Positions 62,401 through 64,000 of a stretch of 64,000 nucleotides of DNA are shown piece after piece (position 1 is the stretch's first letter; the number at the start of each line of letters is the position of its first letter). The DNA comes from Roseateles amylovorans (GTDB lineage: Bacteria > Pseudomonadota > Gammaproteobacteria > Burkholderiales > Burkholderiaceae_C), in contig NZ_CP104562.2 in assembly GCF_025398155.2 (NCBI RefSeq), positions 4,960,001 to 5,024,000 on the forward strand, in the 5' to 3' direction. The notes under the pieces were generated by a model. It saw only the letters and a list, made by a program, of their open reading frames with translations. It was not told the DNA's origin and searched no databases. A program made the position numbers and the translations under genes.

Positions 62401-64000
62401 TCACGGCTTGTTGGCCAGGGCGCGCCGCTCGGCCTCCGTCAACTGCGCCATCACGGCCGGATCCAATGCCTTGCCGTGGCCGACGATCTGCACCGGGCTG
62501 CTCGGGTCGTAGGGCACCGGCGCGCGACTGGTCGGCGGGCTCGCCGGCATCGACGGTGTCGGCGCGGGGTCATTGCCCAAGCCGAGCACCCGGACGGTGA
62601 AGGTCGACGGCTGCTGCTGGCGCACCGCCTCGCGCTCGCGCTGGAGCACCTCCTGCGCGGCAGCCGCGGCGGTGCTGGCCGCCGTGCTGGCGCTGGTCAG
62701 GGCATTGACGTTCACCGCCGCCACCGCCGGCAGGCCGGCGGACTCACCCTTCACCTGGATGTTCGCGGCATTCGCCACACGCAGCGCGGCGATGTTGATG
62801 TTGCCGGACACGCGAATGCCGGCCTCCCCCGCATCGACGGTGCCCAGGGGCGCAATCAGGTCGATGTCGCCCGCCTTCACCTCGGCCAGCGGGTTCAGCG
62901 TGGCGATGCCGGCGCCGGTGCTGGGCACATCCGGCGACAGGCTCACATTGCCGAGCTCGTCGTACACGCGACGCGGCGGCGTGAACACGATCGTGGTCTT
63001 GGCCCCTCGGCCCGCGTTGATGTCCCCGCGCGCCGACCAAGCCAGGATGTCCCCGCCGAAGGTGGTCATCACCCGGCTCTGGCCGAGCAGGATGCTGCCC
63101 AGCGCATAGAGCTGGATGTCGCCGCTGCCGCGGGTGATCAGGCCCGCCGTGGCCGGCGGGGCCGCGCCTTCCACGCCATAGGTCTGGGCACCCGCAGGCG
63201 TCAGCACCTGGATGTCGCCGCCGAGGTCGGTGTGGATGCCGGCACCGCCATACATCAGCAGATTTCCGGTGCCCGCAAGGGTCGGCGATTGCGGATTCTG
63301 GTTGGGGAACATCGCGGCGATGGCATTGCGTCCGCGCAGGTAGCTGCCGGTGCGCGGGCCGCCAATGGCGGTGTACTCCCGACCGCCCTCGCGCAGCTCG
63401 GCAAAGAAGACCTGGCGCGCAAAGAGGCGCTGCTGCTCCGGCGGCAAAGTGCTGAAGAAGCTCATCGCCTCCGCCGCCGTCCCCTTGAAGGCATAGCGAC
63501 CGCTGAGCCAGTCCGCCAGCTCGGCGCCGTAGGTCTTGATCACCTTGCCCGGCTGGTCGGCCAGCGGCGTGCCGGCCACAGCCAGGTTGGCGGGATCCAG
63601 GTACTGGGCCAGCAACCGGCCGTAGTCCGCGCCCTGGCTGCCGACACCCGCCTGCACCACGATGCCGGCACCCGGCCGCGCGTCGCTGGACAGCACCGGT
63701 CCGATGCTGGTGAGGTTGGCCCGGTCGTTCTGGATGAGGTTGCGTCCCGCGGTGATCTCCAGGGTGCCGGGGCCGGCCACGTCGACATTCGCATAGAGGA
63801 TGTCGCGTCCCGCCTGGATCATCGACACGTCGTTCGGGTGGGTGTTGATGATCAGGTTGCCGGAGACCGCCGCCGCGGCGTCGTCACTGGTGAGGCCCGA
63901 GACCAGCGGCACGCTGTCGCCGACGCGGGTGCCGGTGTAGACGATGTCCCGTCCCGCCTTCACCGAGACCGGTCCGGCGGCCACCTGGTCGTGCTGCCCG
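62401..64000 (-). CDS. DUF3739-type filamentous haemagglutinin TpsA2 (3' end only)
   Basis: The last 533 codons of a gene that continues past the right edge. Phrases such as 'VKAGRDIVYTGTRVGDSVPLV', 'EITAGRNLIQNDRANLTSIG' and 'TLPPEQQRLFARQVFFAELR', and the C-terminal region 'ALDPAVMAQLTEAERRALANKP', match the DUF3739 (filamentous haemagglutinin family outer-membrane) C-terminus. It differs from the CDI-like TpsA1 at the left end: there is no toxin-like tail, just a Pro-rich segment and a short helical end. It is the secreted partner of the TpsB2 / ExbBD / TonB operon next door. Confidence 0.9.
   Translation of the reverse strand, partial: GQHDQVAAGPVSVKAGRDIVYTGTRVGDSVPLVSGLTSDDAAAAVSGNLIINTHPNDVSMIQAGRDILYANVDVAGPGTLEITAGRNLIQNDRANLTSIGPVLSSDARPGAGIVVQAGVGSQGADYGRLLAQYLDPANLAVAGTPLADQPGKVIKTYGAELADWLSGRYAFKGTAAEAMSFFSTLPPEQQRLFARQVFFAELREGGREYTAIGGPRTGSYLRGRNAIAAMFPNQNPQSPTLAGTGNLLMYGGAGIHTDLGGDIQVLTPAGAQTYGVEGAAPPATAGLITRGSGDIQLYALGSILLGQSRVMTTFGGDILAWSARGDINAGRGAKTTIVFTPPRRVYDELGNVSLSPDVPSTGAGIATLNPLAEVKAGDIDLIAPLGTVDAGEAGIRVSGNINIAALRVANAANIQVKGESAGLPAVAAVNVNALTSASTAASTAAAAAQEVLQREREAVRQQQPSTFTVRVLGLGNDPAPTPSMPASPPTSRAPVPYDPSSPVQIVGHGKALDPAVMAQLTEAERRALANKP

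Overview
The window is GC-rich, densely coded chromosomal DNA. Gene content (BigR-type regulator with YeeE/YedE pair, FeS-type photolyase cluster, bacteriophytochrome, CzcICBA efflux, two large two-partner-secretion loci) fits a betaproteobacterium of the order Burkholderiales, most likely the Roseateles/Mitsuaria/Pelomonas group. That placement is inference from gene types and style; no rRNA or tRNA gene is present to confirm it.

Layout. 1-12.9 kb (minus): a cdiBA-like two-partner secretion operon. The TpsB transporter overlaps, by ATGA, a giant filamentous haemagglutinin/CdiA-like exoprotein that is still open at the left edge after 3673 codons. 13.6-16.7 kb: a TerB-like repeat protein, an orphan DUF4157 (eCIS core-like) protein and a small methyltransferase. 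16.8-20.5 kb (minus): a membrane-stress operon with a hypothetical protein, PspA/IM30, YqiJ and the flotillin YqiK. 20.7-24.9 kb: small membrane protein, glutathione transferase, TPR O-GlcNAc-transferase-like protein and an RlmI-like methyltransferase. 25.0-31.6 kb (minus): czcI-czcC-czcB-czcA heavy-metal efflux operon. 32.5-33.8 kb: BigR-like persulfide sensor and two YeeE/YedE sulfur transporters. 33.9-35.1 kb: Lys-rich periplasmic protein and a VOC protein. 35.1-37.9 kb: bacteriophytochrome kinase divergent from a single-domain response regulator. 38.0-44.7 kb: a light/DNA-repair operon (FAD amine-oxidase-like protein, DUF2256, FeS-BCP photolyase, photolyase-like FAD protein, DCC thioredoxin-like protein, SDR) divergent from a MerR regulator. 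45.1-53.6 kb (plus): PAS kinase, response regulator, large hybrid kinase and a chemoreceptor.

53.6-64.0 kb (minus) is the most unusual locus. A DUF3739-type filamentous haemagglutinin (open at the right edge) ends in a strong intrinsic terminator. After a (CTCAG)8 pentanucleotide repeat comes an apparent operon: a second TpsB, a DUF2341/lectin-like/ExbB fusion, ExbD, TonB, a large porin, a coiled-coil periplasmic protein and a YbjN-domain protein. This looks like a two-partner secretion system carrying its own proton-motive-force energy-transduction complex and outer-membrane channel. It is the best candidate here for an undescribed system. Several short in-frame tandem repeats lie in the same locus.

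Functionally the window joins surface adhesion or competition (two TPS systems), envelope stress (PspA/YqiJK), metal and sulfur stress, and light sensing and repair, with a block of sensory kinases between them. No tRNA, rRNA, CRISPR array, insertion sequence or prophage was recognised.
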